From NCBI GenBank assembly GCA_026003195.1, contig BPGU01000002.1, forward strand, positions 620,001 through 684,000: 64,000 nt of DNA. The letters run 5' to 3'. Every line of letters begins with the position of its first letter. The stretch's first letter is position 1. The notes under the pieces were generated by a model. The model did no database searches and was not told the origin of the DNA. It saw only the letters and a program-made list of their open reading frames with translations. Shown here piece after piece: positions 18,936 through 26,281 of this stretch. Made by a program: the position numbers and the translations under genes. Source of the stretch: Armatimonadota bacterium (GTDB lineage Bacteria > Armatimonadota > HRBIN16).

Positions 18936-19072
18936 GTGCGCAGGAGTGCGTGACGAAACATCTGGACACTGAAAACAGGCCCCGGTTTGTCCGGTGAGGA
19001 ATAGCAGATTTCCGTTCAGACACTCACTCCTTCATTCCTGCGTTTTGCCCCGCGAAGTCGGGGCGTTTTTTT
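18936..19072 (+). ncRNA. candidate sigma-54-dependent structured small RNA
   Basis: The ~137-nt interval from the predicted sigma-54 start to a strong terminator contains no plausible ORF. The two ends pair: CGCAGGA (18939-18945) with TCCTGCG (19036-19042), or alternatively AGGAGTG (18942-18948) with CACTCCT (19025-19031). Inside, a long imperfect stem can run GAGTG/CACTC, TGA/TCA, AAA/TTT, TCTG/CAGA, capped by small hairpins such as CCGG-TTTGT-CCGG. It is not recognisably tmRNA, RNase P or SRP RNA. The rod-like form recalls 6S RNA, but it is shorter and the promoter type is unusual for that. Expression is untested. Confidence 0.5.
19047..19072 (+). terminator. Rho-independent terminator
   Basis: GCCCCG (19047-19052), 6-nt loop, CGGGGC (19059-19064), G, then seven Ts (19066-19072). 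It ends the candidate RNA driven from 18910-18925. Confidence 0.85.
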
Positions 19073-19103
19073 CGTCTGGCTGGATTTTGCCACCAAAGTG
19101 TTG

Positions 19104-19136
19104 TATAATGCAGGTGAAAAACCCGTACGTTACGGG
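19104..19136 (+). promoter_or_regulatory. -10 element and leader hairpin of the 66-residue gene
   Basis: TATAAT at 19104-19109 without a good -35. The expected transcript begins with a CCCGTA/TACGGG hairpin (19122-19136) about 90 nt ahead of the start codon. Confidence 0.45.
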
Positions 19137-19228
19137 AACGTGATCGCATTTTTCGGGAACATTGACAGCGGATGGAGCGTCTGAAAAAACGGAGGTCGGC
19201 GCAGCGACTGCGGGAAAGGAGGTGTCGC

Positions 19229-19429
19229 ATGGAAGCAGAGCGCCGTGTATCGCTGTTGTTCCCGCGAAGCTGGCAACTGGTCTCGGTGTATGTTCCGGCG
19301 AGCATGGTAGATGACGTCAAGGAACGTAACATGCAATACTGGTTATCTTTATATGAGCGCGACGCGGAACAGGCTCTCCAAATTGGAGAGCAATTGGGAC
19401 TGGTAGCTCCTCAGAAAGCAGCTTCTTGA
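19229..19429 (+). CDS. small hypothetical protein, 66 residues
   Basis: Not recognised. The ATG at 19229 has a near-perfect AAAGGAGGTG 5-6 nt upstream, chosen over a longer Arg-rich frame from 19172. The product is soluble and charged, with a hydrophobic patch (WQLVSVYVPASMV) and a helical second half (YWLSLYERDAEQALQIGEQLG) resembling a short alpha-hairpin. It has its own -10 box and ends 21 nt before a strong bidirectional terminator, so it is a monocistronic gene, transcribed in the same direction as the candidate sigma-54 RNA just upstream. Confidence 0.7.
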   Translation: MEAERRVSLLFPRSWQLVSVYVPASMVDDVKERNMQYWLSLYERDAEQALQIGEQLGLVAPQKAAS

Positions 19430-19446
19430 GAGGGGAACAACAGCAT

Positions 19447-19485
19447 GGAAAAGCCCCAAGCCAACGCTTGGGGCTTTTTTCTTTT
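19447..19485. terminator. bidirectional Rho-independent terminator
   Basis: AAGCCCCAAGC/GCTTGGGGCTT, 11 bp, CAAC loop, with a T-rich run on the right and As on the left, placed between convergent genes (end of 19229-19429 and end of the leftward operon at 19523). Confidence 0.9.
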
Positions 19486-19522
19486 TCGTCCGCTTTACCT
19501 AAGCGGAAGGACGCTTGGAACC

Positions 19523-20020
19523 TCAACCAGGGCGAAACACCGGTGCGGGGTCACTATCCTCCACTATCTTTGCCACCGGCACCCCCAGGCGTTCCGCAAT
19601 CATCTGCGAAACCCTGTTCAGCTCCTCTCGATTCCACCCTGCTGTTTGCCAGAGAATCTTATCACCCGAATCCAGCAGGTACAGGGTAGGCACCGAAAGC
19701 AGGTCGTAGGCTACCGTCGCCCGGAGCCCTTCATCCAGCACCTGCGGAAATGTGACGTTGCCGTACGTGCGCGCATAGCGGACAGTGGCTTCGGCATCGT
19801 TCTGAGACACGCCCCAAATCTGGAACCCCTTGTCCGCATACGCTTGTTGAAACTTCTCGAGGTAAGGGTGGGTAAACTGGCACACCGGGCACTCTACCTT
19901 GTAGAACACCAGCAACAACAACCCCTGATGGCGAGCCTCTGCGGTAGAGTACTGTTTGCCATCCACTCCCTGAAAAGTGAAGTCCACCAGAGCATCTCCG
20001 GCTACCCGTGTAGCCATCAC
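19523..20020 (-). CDS. TlpA/AhpC-type redoxin protein
   Basis: Thioredoxin-fold protein of 165 residues. The active site is YKVECPVCQFTHPYLEKF (CxxC at about 43-46), followed by the peroxiredoxin/TlpA features GVSQND, FPQVLDEG and the cis-Pro loop LSVPTLYLLD. There is no signal peptide, so it should act in the cytoplasm as a thiol oxidoreductase or bacterioferritin comigratory-type peroxidase. GTG (20020) and ATG (20017) starts both fit the AAGGAGG upstream. Last gene of the long leftward operon, 21 nt after the vanX-like gene, and closed by the terminator at 19447-19485. Confidence 0.85.
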   Translation of the reverse strand: MMATRVAGDALVDFTFQGVDGKQYSTAEARHQGLLLLVFYKVECPVCQFTHPYLEKFQQAYADKGFQIWGVSQNDAEATVRYARTYGNVTFPQVLDEGLRATVAYDLLSVPTLYLLDSGDKILWQTAGWNREELNRVSQMIAERLGVPVAKIVEDSDPAPVFRPG

Positions 20021-20041
20021 GCATACCTCCTTCCACGCAGA

Positions 20042-20713
20042 TTATTTCCGCAAACGCTTCTGCCACTCAAGTGGCAACTCGATAAGCCCATAGATGCAAT
20101 AGGGTGCCCCGACACGAACTGCCCAGGCTGCGTCACCATACGAGTAGTGCCAGAACTCATCGCGACAGTTGCTGAACCCCGCTCCCAGCATCGCTTCCAC
20201 CAGAATCATGCGGTTGCGATGTGCCTCGGGGGTGAGTCCCTCGATCCATGTCGGCGCCGCTTGCCACCCGGTGTAAGGCGAGGTTACGTCCAGCGGTTTG
20301 CCACTGGCAGACAGCAGTTGCACGTCCACCGCCCCACCGGTACAGTGCCCCGGCGGTGCCTTCTGGTCCACCGGCGCAAAGAAACGGTTGGTCATGCGCC
20401 GCAGGGTGGCATAGCTCCACTCCGGATGTTTCTCGCGCAGCTGATGGAAGTACCCCTCATAGTGTTCACGCTGCATCTCCAGCGTACGGTAGGCGGTCGT
20501 GACCCGCAGCTGATAACCGGCGGGCAGCAGTTCCTGAGCATGGTTCAACATCTCGGCGACCGTCGCGCGCAGGAATGGGATACACTTTCGTGCCACACGC
20601 ACCTTCGGACAGGCTTTGCGAATGTCCACCAGCGGCTCACCACATTCCCGTAGAGGCACTCTGTTCAGAGCCGCTATGGGTTCGGGACTGCCTTTCTTGC
20701 GCCAATCGCTCAT
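20042..20713 (-). CDS. D-alanyl-D-alanine dipeptidase (peptidase M15D, VanX/DdpX-like)
   Basis: Zinc dipeptidase that splits D-Ala-D-Ala. The 223-residue protein carries the M15 ligand motif GHCTGGAVD (HxxGxAxD) and the catalytic EFWHYSYGD (ExWH), plus the substrate Arg region VTTAYRTLEMQ. The ATG at 20713 overlaps the dapF stop (ATGA); the longer frame to 20971 is a shadow through dapF. No signal peptide is present. Next to dapF and in the same operon as aroKB and ribDE, a role in peptidoglycan dipeptide recycling is likelier than vancomycin resistance, since no vanHA genes are nearby. Confidence 0.88.
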   Translation of the reverse strand: MSDWRKKGSPEPIAALNRVPLRECGEPLVDIRKACPKVRVARKCIPFLRATVAEMLNHAQELLPAGYQLRVTTAYRTLEMQREHYEGYFHQLREKHPEWSYATLRRMTNRFFAPVDQKAPPGHCTGGAVDVQLLSASGKPLDVTSPYTGWQAAPTWIEGLTPEAHRNRMILVEAMLGAGFSNCRDEFWHYSYGDAAWAVRVGAPYCIYGLIELPLEWQKRLRK

Positions 20714-21552
20714 GCATCTACCTCGTTGCAGGGATAGCGACCTTCGTACACCAGCTCCGCAGCACCGGTCAGAATCACCGGCGAGCCGGGGCGCCACTGT
20801 ACATGTAATACACCACCCGGCGAGTACACCTCCACCGAATCGCCCGCCATCCCGTGCAGTTGTGCTGCCACCGCCGCCGCGCAGGCGCCCGTTCCACAGG
20901 CTAAAGTTTCCCCCACTCCCCGCTCCCAGATGCGCATGCGCAGCCGGGAAGGGCTCTCTACCACCGCCCACAGCACGCTGGTGCGTTGAGGAAACGATGG
21001 GTGATTCTCAATGGCAGGGCTATCACGCAGAAACCGCTCATCGGCAGGCAGGCTATCCACGAACACCACACTATGCGTAGAGCCGGTGGAAAGAGAGGTG
21101 ACAGAGACAACACCTCCCGGCGTCTCTACCGGCAGGTTCATCACAGGAGCGACTTCTGCCAGCACAGGCACCTGCTCGGGCTCCAAGTGGGGCTCTCCCA
21201 GCTCTACGCGCACCCTGCCATCGGACAACAGCTCCACTGGCTTGTCTCCATCAATGCTCTCCACCACAAAACGGGTTCGGTTTACCAGCCCATGCAGAAC
21301 CGCCCACTTTGCCACACATCGCAAGCCGTTTCCGCACATATCCTCGCTGCCATCGGGGTTGAACATGCGCATCCGCACCGCATGGCGTTCACCCCGCCCC
21401 ACGACCAGCAGACCATCCGCACCAATGGCAAACCGTCTGACACAGAGCTGCCTCGCCAGTTCGGGCAGGGAAAACGAGCGAACTGCCTCCTCCGCTACGA
21501 CCACAAAGTCATTGCCCACACCCTGCATTTTGGAGAAGGGAAGAACCACCAT
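20710..21552 (-). CDS. dapF: diaminopimelate epimerase
   Basis: Converts LL- to meso-diaminopimelate for lysine and peptidoglycan synthesis. The 280-residue protein has both catalytic cysteines in their signatures: NPDGSEDMCGNGLRC (near residue 75) and ETLACGTGACAAAVAA (near 220), and FSKMQGVGNDF at the N-terminus. The start at 21552 is set by GGAG 4 nt upstream, with the RBS lying in the end of ribE; a TTG at 21564 is less likely. PLP-independent, cytoplasmic. It implies meso-DAP peptidoglycan; asd and dapA of the same pathway are at 49-51 kb. Confidence 0.96.
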   Translation of the reverse strand: MVVLPFSKMQGVGNDFVVVAEEAVRSFSLPELARQLCVRRFAIGADGLLVVGRGERHAVRMRMFNPDGSEDMCGNGLRCVAKWAVLHGLVNRTRFVVESIDGDKPVELLSDGRVRVELGEPHLEPEQVPVLAEVAPVMNLPVETPGGVVSVTSLSTGSTHSVVFVDSLPADERFLRDSPAIENHPSFPQRTSVLWAVVESPSRLRMRIWERGVGETLACGTGACAAAVAAQLHGMAGDSVEVYSPGGVLHVQWRPGSPVILTGAAELVYEGRYPCNEVDA

Positions 21553-21553
21553 T

Positions 21554-22198
21554 TTACTCCACAAATCCCGCCCGCCTTAACAGAGCCATATCTACCCCGC
21601 CGCTCTCCCGCCGAAACTGCAGCAGCTTCTCGATATACTTTGCCAGCATGTCAAACTCCACATTCACCGCATCTCCCGGCCGGCGCAGCCCCAGAGTGGT
21701 CACCATGCGGGTGTGCGGAATCAGCCAGACGCTGAAATCGCTTGTGCCCACGTCCACCACCGTCAAGCTGACGCCATCCACCGCCACCGAGCCTTTGGAC
21801 ACCAGATAGCGCACCCACTCCTCGCCGACGCGAATGACCATCACCACCGCGTTACCCTCTGGAACGAGCCGCTGCACGATACCGGTGGTATCCACATGCC
21901 CTTGCACAAAGTGCCCCCCCATAGCATCGCCCATGCGCAACGCATCTTCCAGATTCACCCTGTCCCCCGGCTTCAGCGTACCCAGATTACTGCGTCTCAA
22001 CGTCTCCGGAACCGCATCAAACCATAACCGCTCGCCTTCCTTGCGAGTGACGGTCAGGCATACCCCGTTGATTGCCACGCTATCACCGACCTGCACGCGA
22101 GGAGCGATCTCGGAAGCCCGTATTGTCAGGCGCGCACCGTCCGCACTCGCTTCTATACGTTCTACCTGGCCCAGTTCCTTCACGATGCCGGTGAACAT
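21554..22198 (-). CDS. ribE: riboflavin synthase alpha chain
   Basis: Dismutates two 6,7-dimethyl-8-ribityllumazines to riboflavin. The 214-residue product has two lumazine-binding repeats: MFTGIVKELGQVE with GDSVAINGVCLTV (residues 1-97), and MGGHFVQGHVDTTGIV with GSVAVDGVSLTVV (98-195). The start MFTGIV is invariant in the family, so 22198 is chosen over 22216. The gene overlaps ribD by 19 nt and abuts dapF. The other riboflavin genes (ribBA, ribH) are not in the window, and no FMN riboswitch is evident because the pair is internal to the operon. Confidence 0.95.
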   Translation of the reverse strand: MFTGIVKELGQVERIEASADGARLTIRASEIAPRVQVGDSVAINGVCLTVTRKEGERLWFDAVPETLRRSNLGTLKPGDRVNLEDALRMGDAMGGHFVQGHVDTTGIVQRLVPEGNAVVMVIRVGEEWVRYLVSKGSVAVDGVSLTVVDVGTSDFSVWLIPHTRMVTTLGLRRPGDAVNVEFDMLAKYIEKLLQFRRESGGVDMALLRRAGFVE

Positions 22199-23310
22199 TC
22201 CTCGTTGTCCTCCCAAACCGGATACGCCTGCACCATCCTGTCTCGTCCGACCCTTCTCCAGTATACCCTATCCAGCCTCAGACATCCCTCTACACACGCA
22301 TAGCCCTCCCCCTCCACGGCAGTGGGAGCAGCTTGTCCCCCGATGATGCAGGGCGCGTAGAAAAACACGACCTTGTCCACCAGCCTCTTCGCCAGCAAAC
22401 TGGCAATCAACGTCCCACCGCCCTCGCAGAACACGCCGGTGACGCCCCGATGCGCCAGCAACTTCATCAGCGCACCCAGGTCCACCCGTCCGCCTTCGTC
22501 GGGCAGAACCTCCACCTGCACCCCCCGTTCTCGCAAACGTGCCACTTTCTCCGGCGAGGCGGATTCGGTGGTGGCGATGAGCGTTGGGGAATCCTCTACA
22601 CGCAACACCTGTGCCTCTTCAGGACAGCGCAGGCGACTGTCCACCACCACACGCCAGCGATGCAGAGGTTCTCTCAGGCGGGGCAGGCGCACTGTCAACA
22701 GCGGGTCATCCTGCAACACCGTTCCGATGCCCACCAGCACGGCGTCATGCTGTGCGCGAAGACGATGTGCCAGCCGACGGGCAGGCTCGTCGGTAATCCA
22801 CTTGCTGTCGCCTGTATGTGTGGCGATTTTGCCGTCCAGAGACATCGCCGCCTTGACCGTCACAAAGGGCATTCCCGTGGTGTGATACTTGACGAATATC
22901 TCGTTCAGCTGTCGCGCCTGCTCTTCCAGCACGCCTACCTGCACCTCGATACCTGCCTCGCGCAGTTTTTGGAACCCCCTGCCTGCCACCTGCGGATTGG
23001 GGTCCTGCATGGCAGCATACACACACCGCACCCCAGCCTCAATCAGCGCATCGGCGCACGGCGGAGTACGTCCCCAGTGGCTGCACGGTTCCAGCGTGAC
23101 GTACAGGGTAGCGCCGCGGGCATTTTCACCGGCGCGACGCAGCGCTTCTACCTCCGCATGGGGCATCCCCGCCCGCCGATGATATCCTTCCCCGACCACG
23201 CGCCCCTCTTTGACGAGCACTGCTCCCACCATCGGATTCGGAGCAGTGAACCCTCGCCGTGCCAGTGCCAACGCGCGGCGCATGAATATCTCTTCAAGGG
23301 GAACTCTCAT
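22180..23310 (-). CDS. ribD: bifunctional riboflavin deaminase/reductase RibD
   Basis: Catalyses the second and third steps of riboflavin synthesis. The N-terminal deaminase (1-145) has the zinc motif PHAEVEAL and the PCSHWGRTPPC pair of cysteines; the C-terminal reductase (150-376) has MSLDGKIATHTGDSKWIT and the NADPH-binding FCEGGGTLIASLL. 376 residues is normal for the fused protein. It overlaps the upstream membrane-protein gene by 17 nt and ribE by 19 nt, so translation along this stretch is tightly coupled. Confidence 0.96.
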   Translation of the reverse strand: MRVPLEEIFMRRALALARRGFTAPNPMVGAVLVKEGRVVGEGYHRRAGMPHAEVEALRRAGENARGATLYVTLEPCSHWGRTPPCADALIEAGVRCVYAAMQDPNPQVAGRGFQKLREAGIEVQVGVLEEQARQLNEIFVKYHTTGMPFVTVKAAMSLDGKIATHTGDSKWITDEPARRLAHRLRAQHDAVLVGIGTVLQDDPLLTVRLPRLREPLHRWRVVVDSRLRCPEEAQVLRVEDSPTLIATTESASPEKVARLRERGVQVEVLPDEGGRVDLGALMKLLAHRGVTGVFCEGGGTLIASLLAKRLVDKVVFFYAPCIIGGQAAPTAVEGEGYACVEGCLRLDRVYWRRVGRDRMVQAYPVWEDNEECSPAS

Positions 23311-23692
23311 CGCGCTCGCCGTGAGAAGATGGTTCGGAAGGTGCGGGCGGTGTCCGTATCAGTTCGTCCACCATCTGCCTGCGCTCACGCAGATAGCGCT
23401 GTAACGTCTCGCGTGCATCCATCAAAGCCACCAGCACCAGCGCCGTAATCAGAACGAACACCCCGATAGAGAACTGCGCGAGGCGCAACAAGCGTGCACC
23501 ACCGCTTGCCTCACTTGCCGGGAGCAGGATGGACTCTTTGAACTGCAACACCAGAGCCAACGACAGTAACAGCACACAGCCGATCAGCCGCAGGGCGAAC
23601 TGCCGACGCGAGCTGAAACCCTTTCGCACTGCCAACGCCTCGCGCCAGAGAAAAGCCACCGAAAGAATCAGCACCGCTATCGTCAACCACAC
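23294..23692 (-). CDS. small membrane protein of unknown function
   Basis: 132 residues with three hydrophobic segments (about 1-18, 32-50, 68-90) and a charged, cytoplasmic C-terminal helix (MDARETLQRYLRERRQMVDELI). No recognised family. It sits 6 nt after rpe and overlaps ribD by 17 nt, so it is a genuine part of the operon. The hydrophobic pattern and its co-translation with neighbours are all that can be said. Confidence 0.75.
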   Translation of the reverse strand: MWLTIAVLILSVAFLWREALAVRKGFSSRRQFALRLIGCVLLLSLALVLQFKESILLPASEASGGARLLRLAQFSIGVFVLITALVLVALMDARETLQRYLRERRQMVDELIRTPPAPSEPSSHGERDESSP

Positions 23693-23698
23693 GCCACC

Positions 23699-24388
23699 TC
23701 ACACCCTTTCCTCTGCCTCCCACACCGCTCGGCGCAGTTCTTCCACGCCCGCTCGCACTCCCTCAGGATGTCCGAACACCGAGGACCCCGCCACCAGTAC
23801 CCGCGCCCCTGCTCGCACCACCATTGGTGTGGTCACACCGTTGATACCACCGTCCACCTCCAGCCAGGCGTCACTGCCCGCTTCATCCAGCATTGCACGG
23901 GCACGAGCGATTTTGCGCAACATCTCGGGGATAAATCGCTGACCGCCAAAACCGGGGTTCACCGTCATCACCAGCAGCAGGTCGATGTCGGGAATAACGT
24001 ACTCGATAACGCTCAGAGGGGTAGCAGGATTGAGGGCAACGCCCGCACGCACCCCACACTCCCGAATCTGTGCCAGCACCCGTTGTAAGTGCACGCACGC
24101 CTCCGCGTGGACGGTGATAATGTCTGCTCCTGCCTGTGCAAACTCTTCGATGTAACGCTCTGGCTGAACAATCATCAGGTGTACGTCGAAAAGGGCATCG
24201 GAGTGATGGCGCAATGCCCGTACCGTCTGTGCACCAAAAGTGATGTTTGGAACAAACACACCGTCCATCACATCAAAATGCAGCAGTTCCGCGCCGGCAT
24301 CACGCGCGGTGCGCGCCGCCTCAGCAAAGTTCGCAAAATCCGCAGACAGTAAGGAAGGAGCTATCAGCACGCGAGGCGCGTTGTTCAT
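23699..24388 (-). CDS. rpe: ribulose-phosphate 3-epimerase
   Basis: Interconverts ribulose-5-phosphate and xylulose-5-phosphate in the pentose phosphate pathway. The 229-residue TIM barrel has the family's landmarks IAPSLLSADFANF, LHFDVMDGVFVPNITFG (metal-binding His/Asp), VHLMI, MTVNPGFGGQRFI and EVDGGIN. The ATG overlaps the stop of the kinase gene (ATGA). Co-transcription with a PASTA kinase and aroB recalls the common prkC-rpe neighbourhood of Gram-positive genomes. Confidence 0.96.
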   Translation of the reverse strand: MNNAPRVLIAPSLLSADFANFAEAARTARDAGAELLHFDVMDGVFVPNITFGAQTVRALRHHSDALFDVHLMIVQPERYIEEFAQAGADIITVHAEACVHLQRVLAQIRECGVRAGVALNPATPLSVIEYVIPDIDLLLVMTVNPGFGGQRFIPEMLRKIARARAMLDEAGSDAWLEVDGGINGVTTPMVVRAGARVLVAGSSVFGHPEGVRAGVEELRRAVWEAEERV

Positions 24389-26067
24389 GGGCGCACCTCT
24401 TCGTGCACTAGCTGGTTGTTGTAATAGATGCGGAAGACAATGTTCCGCCCACGTGCGCGAACGGGAACGATGAGCTGTTCTCCACCGTAGTGGGGCTCAT
24501 CCAGAACAGTGTACACCCCCAGAGCATCCTGCACCTCCAGGCGCACCTGCACCACCTCGTCAGGGGCACCTTTCACCGGGATCACCAGCTCAAAGCCGCG
24601 CTCCGCTCCCTCTTCGGGCAAGGTCGGCAGGACAGCACCTTTGCTGACCACCAGGTCCACCGGGGCGTCCCTGTTCACTCTTTGCTGAGGAGCGGGAGAT
24701 TGAGAGAGTACCGTGCCGGCGGGGGCTGTAGGGTGCGTTTTTTCCTCCACCTTTCCAACCTGCAAGCCCGCCTCCACGAGTCTCCTGCGCGCATCCGCTT
24801 CACTGAATCCCTGAACGTTGGGAACCTCTACGGTACGAGAGCCTTTGCTCACCCATACCTGTATGGCTCCACCCGCTTTGACACTGCTTCCCGGCTCCGG
24901 TTGCATCAGATAAATCGTTCCCTGCGGAAACTGCTCGTTGTATTCTTCCTGTCGCACGACCAGGTTGAGCCCCGTCTCCTGCGCTAACCGCCGCGCCTCT
25001 ACCAGAGGCTTGCCGCGCAAGTCAGGAACAGGCACCTCCTTGGTCGGACGAGTTATCCAGAACCCCACTGCCGCCAGTGCGATAATGATCAGCCCAGCCA
25101 GAACCGCCAGCACTCGCGCCAGATACTTCAGGATGCGCAGTTCGGTGTCTTCCGACTCAGCAGGGCGCGTCTCACGGACATGGGTGGCGGTGGTCGCACT
25201 CTCCGGCGCACGTTCCAGTGGCGACCAGGACAAAGGCTTGCCGAAACGCAATGCATCATGTACTGCCCGCAGGTCGTGAAGCATCGAACTCATATCAGGG
25301 TATCGCTGCTCCGGTAGCTTCTGCATCGCTTTGAGCACAATACCCTCCACCGCCCGAGGAACACCCGGATTCACCGCGCGCGGGCTGGGAGGAGGGTCCT
25401 TGGCATGACGCAACGCGACTGCCACCGGGGTATCGGCGGGGAACGGCACACCGCCGGTGAGCATCTCGAACAAAATCACCCCCAGCGCATACACATCTGC
25501 AGAGGGCGTAATGTGCCATCCTTCCGAAACTTCTGGCGGCAGATAGGGCGCTGCACGAGTCAGCCAGGCCGTCTGAGCCATCATCGAAGCCTGAAACGCG
25601 GGCAACAGCCCAAAATCAGTAATCTTGATCAGCCCCTCTTGGGACACAATGATGTTGTGTGGGCGCAGGTCGCCGTGCGCTATCCCTGCGCGATGTGCAC
25701 TTTCCAGTCCTTCCGCCACCGCCAGGGCGATGTCCACAGCAACCGACAGCGTGAACGGAGCCACCCGGCGAATGCGCTCTTTCAGGTGAATGCCCCGCAC
25801 GAACTCGGTCACCAGCACCAGTTGACCCTCGTGCTCGGCAACCTGCAGGATACGAGCGATGCGCGGATGGTTGAGAGGTGACGTGACGGTCAGGCACTGT
25901 TTCAGCGCGTTCACAAGGGCTGCATCGTCGGCAAAGGCAGGCAACAGCAACTTGACGGTGACCAGCGCATTCGTTTCGTGGTCTCTGGCGCGATAGGCAG
26001 CGAAGAGGCTCCCCTCCCCCAGCTTCTCGAGCAGCTCATATCGCCCAGCCAGTACCCGACTAATCAC
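24385..26067 (-). CDS. Ser/Thr protein kinase with two PASTA domains (PknB/PrkC-like)
   Basis: Membrane receptor kinase expected to sense peptidoglycan or muropeptides. Cytoplasmic kinase domain (about 1-265): Gly loop LGEGSLFAAY, ATP Lys in VTVKLLL, catalytic loop HGDLRPHN, DFG. The usual HRD Arg is Gly, but the catalytic Asp is kept. One transmembrane helix (VLAVLAGLIIIALAAVGFWI) precedes two PASTA repeats (PVPDLRGKPLVEAR..., EVPNVQGFSEADAR...) and a beta-rich end. GTG at 26067 (AAAAGG upstream) overlaps the preceding gene by 8 nt; GTG at 26091 is the alternative. Two PASTA units is fewer than in typical PrkC (three to four). Confidence 0.92.
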   Translation of the reverse strand: MISRVLAGRYELLEKLGEGSLFAAYRARDHETNALVTVKLLLPAFADDAALVNALKQCLTVTSPLNHPRIARILQVAEHEGQLVLVTEFVRGIHLKERIRRVAPFTLSVAVDIALAVAEGLESAHRAGIAHGDLRPHNIIVSQEGLIKITDFGLLPAFQASMMAQTAWLTRAAPYLPPEVSEGWHITPSADVYALGVILFEMLTGGVPFPADTPVAVALRHAKDPPPSPRAVNPGVPRAVEGIVLKAMQKLPEQRYPDMSSMLHDLRAVHDALRFGKPLSWSPLERAPESATTATHVRETRPAESEDTELRILKYLARVLAVLAGLIIIALAAVGFWITRPTKEVPVPDLRGKPLVEARRLAQETGLNLVVRQEEYNEQFPQGTIYLMQPEPGSSVKAGGAIQVWVSKGSRTVEVPNVQGFSEADARRRLVEAGLQVGKVEEKTHPTAPAGTVLSQSPAPQQRVNRDAPVDLVVSKGAVLPTLPEEGAERGFELVIPVKGAPDEVVQVRLEVQDALGVYTVLDEPHYGGEQLIVPVRARGRNIVFRIYYNNQLVHEEVRP

Positions 26068-26281
26068 GCCTTTTTGCCCCCTGCACCACACGTTCAGAAG
26101 AGGTGAAGCGGCGTACCAGCCACACCACCCCAGCCATCAAACACAGCGCGTATATCTTCTCCAAAACCGACACGCTGACCTCTGGCAGCCCATAGGGAAG
26201 CCCCAGAAAAACCACCAACACCGCGATCACCCACAAGGCTCCCACCAGGTCCTGCAGCATTTCCCCACCGCTGACTCTCAT
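26060..26281 (-). CDS. small membrane protein, 73 residues
   Basis: Unknown. It has two hydrophobic segments (LVGALWVIAVLVVFLGLPYGL and IYALCLMAGVVWLV) with a basic C-terminus (RRFTSSERVVQGAKRRD). The ATG at 26281 overlaps the aroB stop as TGATG with GAGGGG 8 nt upstream. Its end overlaps the PASTA-kinase start by 8 nt, so it is translated together with that kinase and may be its membrane partner, though this is only context. Confidence 0.7.
   Translation of the reverse strand: MRVSGGEMLQDLVGALWVIAVLVVFLGLPYGLPEVSVSVLEKIYALCLMAGVVWLVRRFTSSERVVQGAKRRD

Noticed and set aside
20714-20971. N-terminal extension of the D-Ala-D-Ala dipeptidase
   Set aside because: It would be Gly/Arg-rich and read through dapF; the ATGA overlap and family N-terminus place the start at 20713.
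21554-23310. FMN riboswitch upstream of the riboflavin genes
   Set aside because: ribD and ribE overlap neighbouring genes inside the operon; there is no leader long enough.
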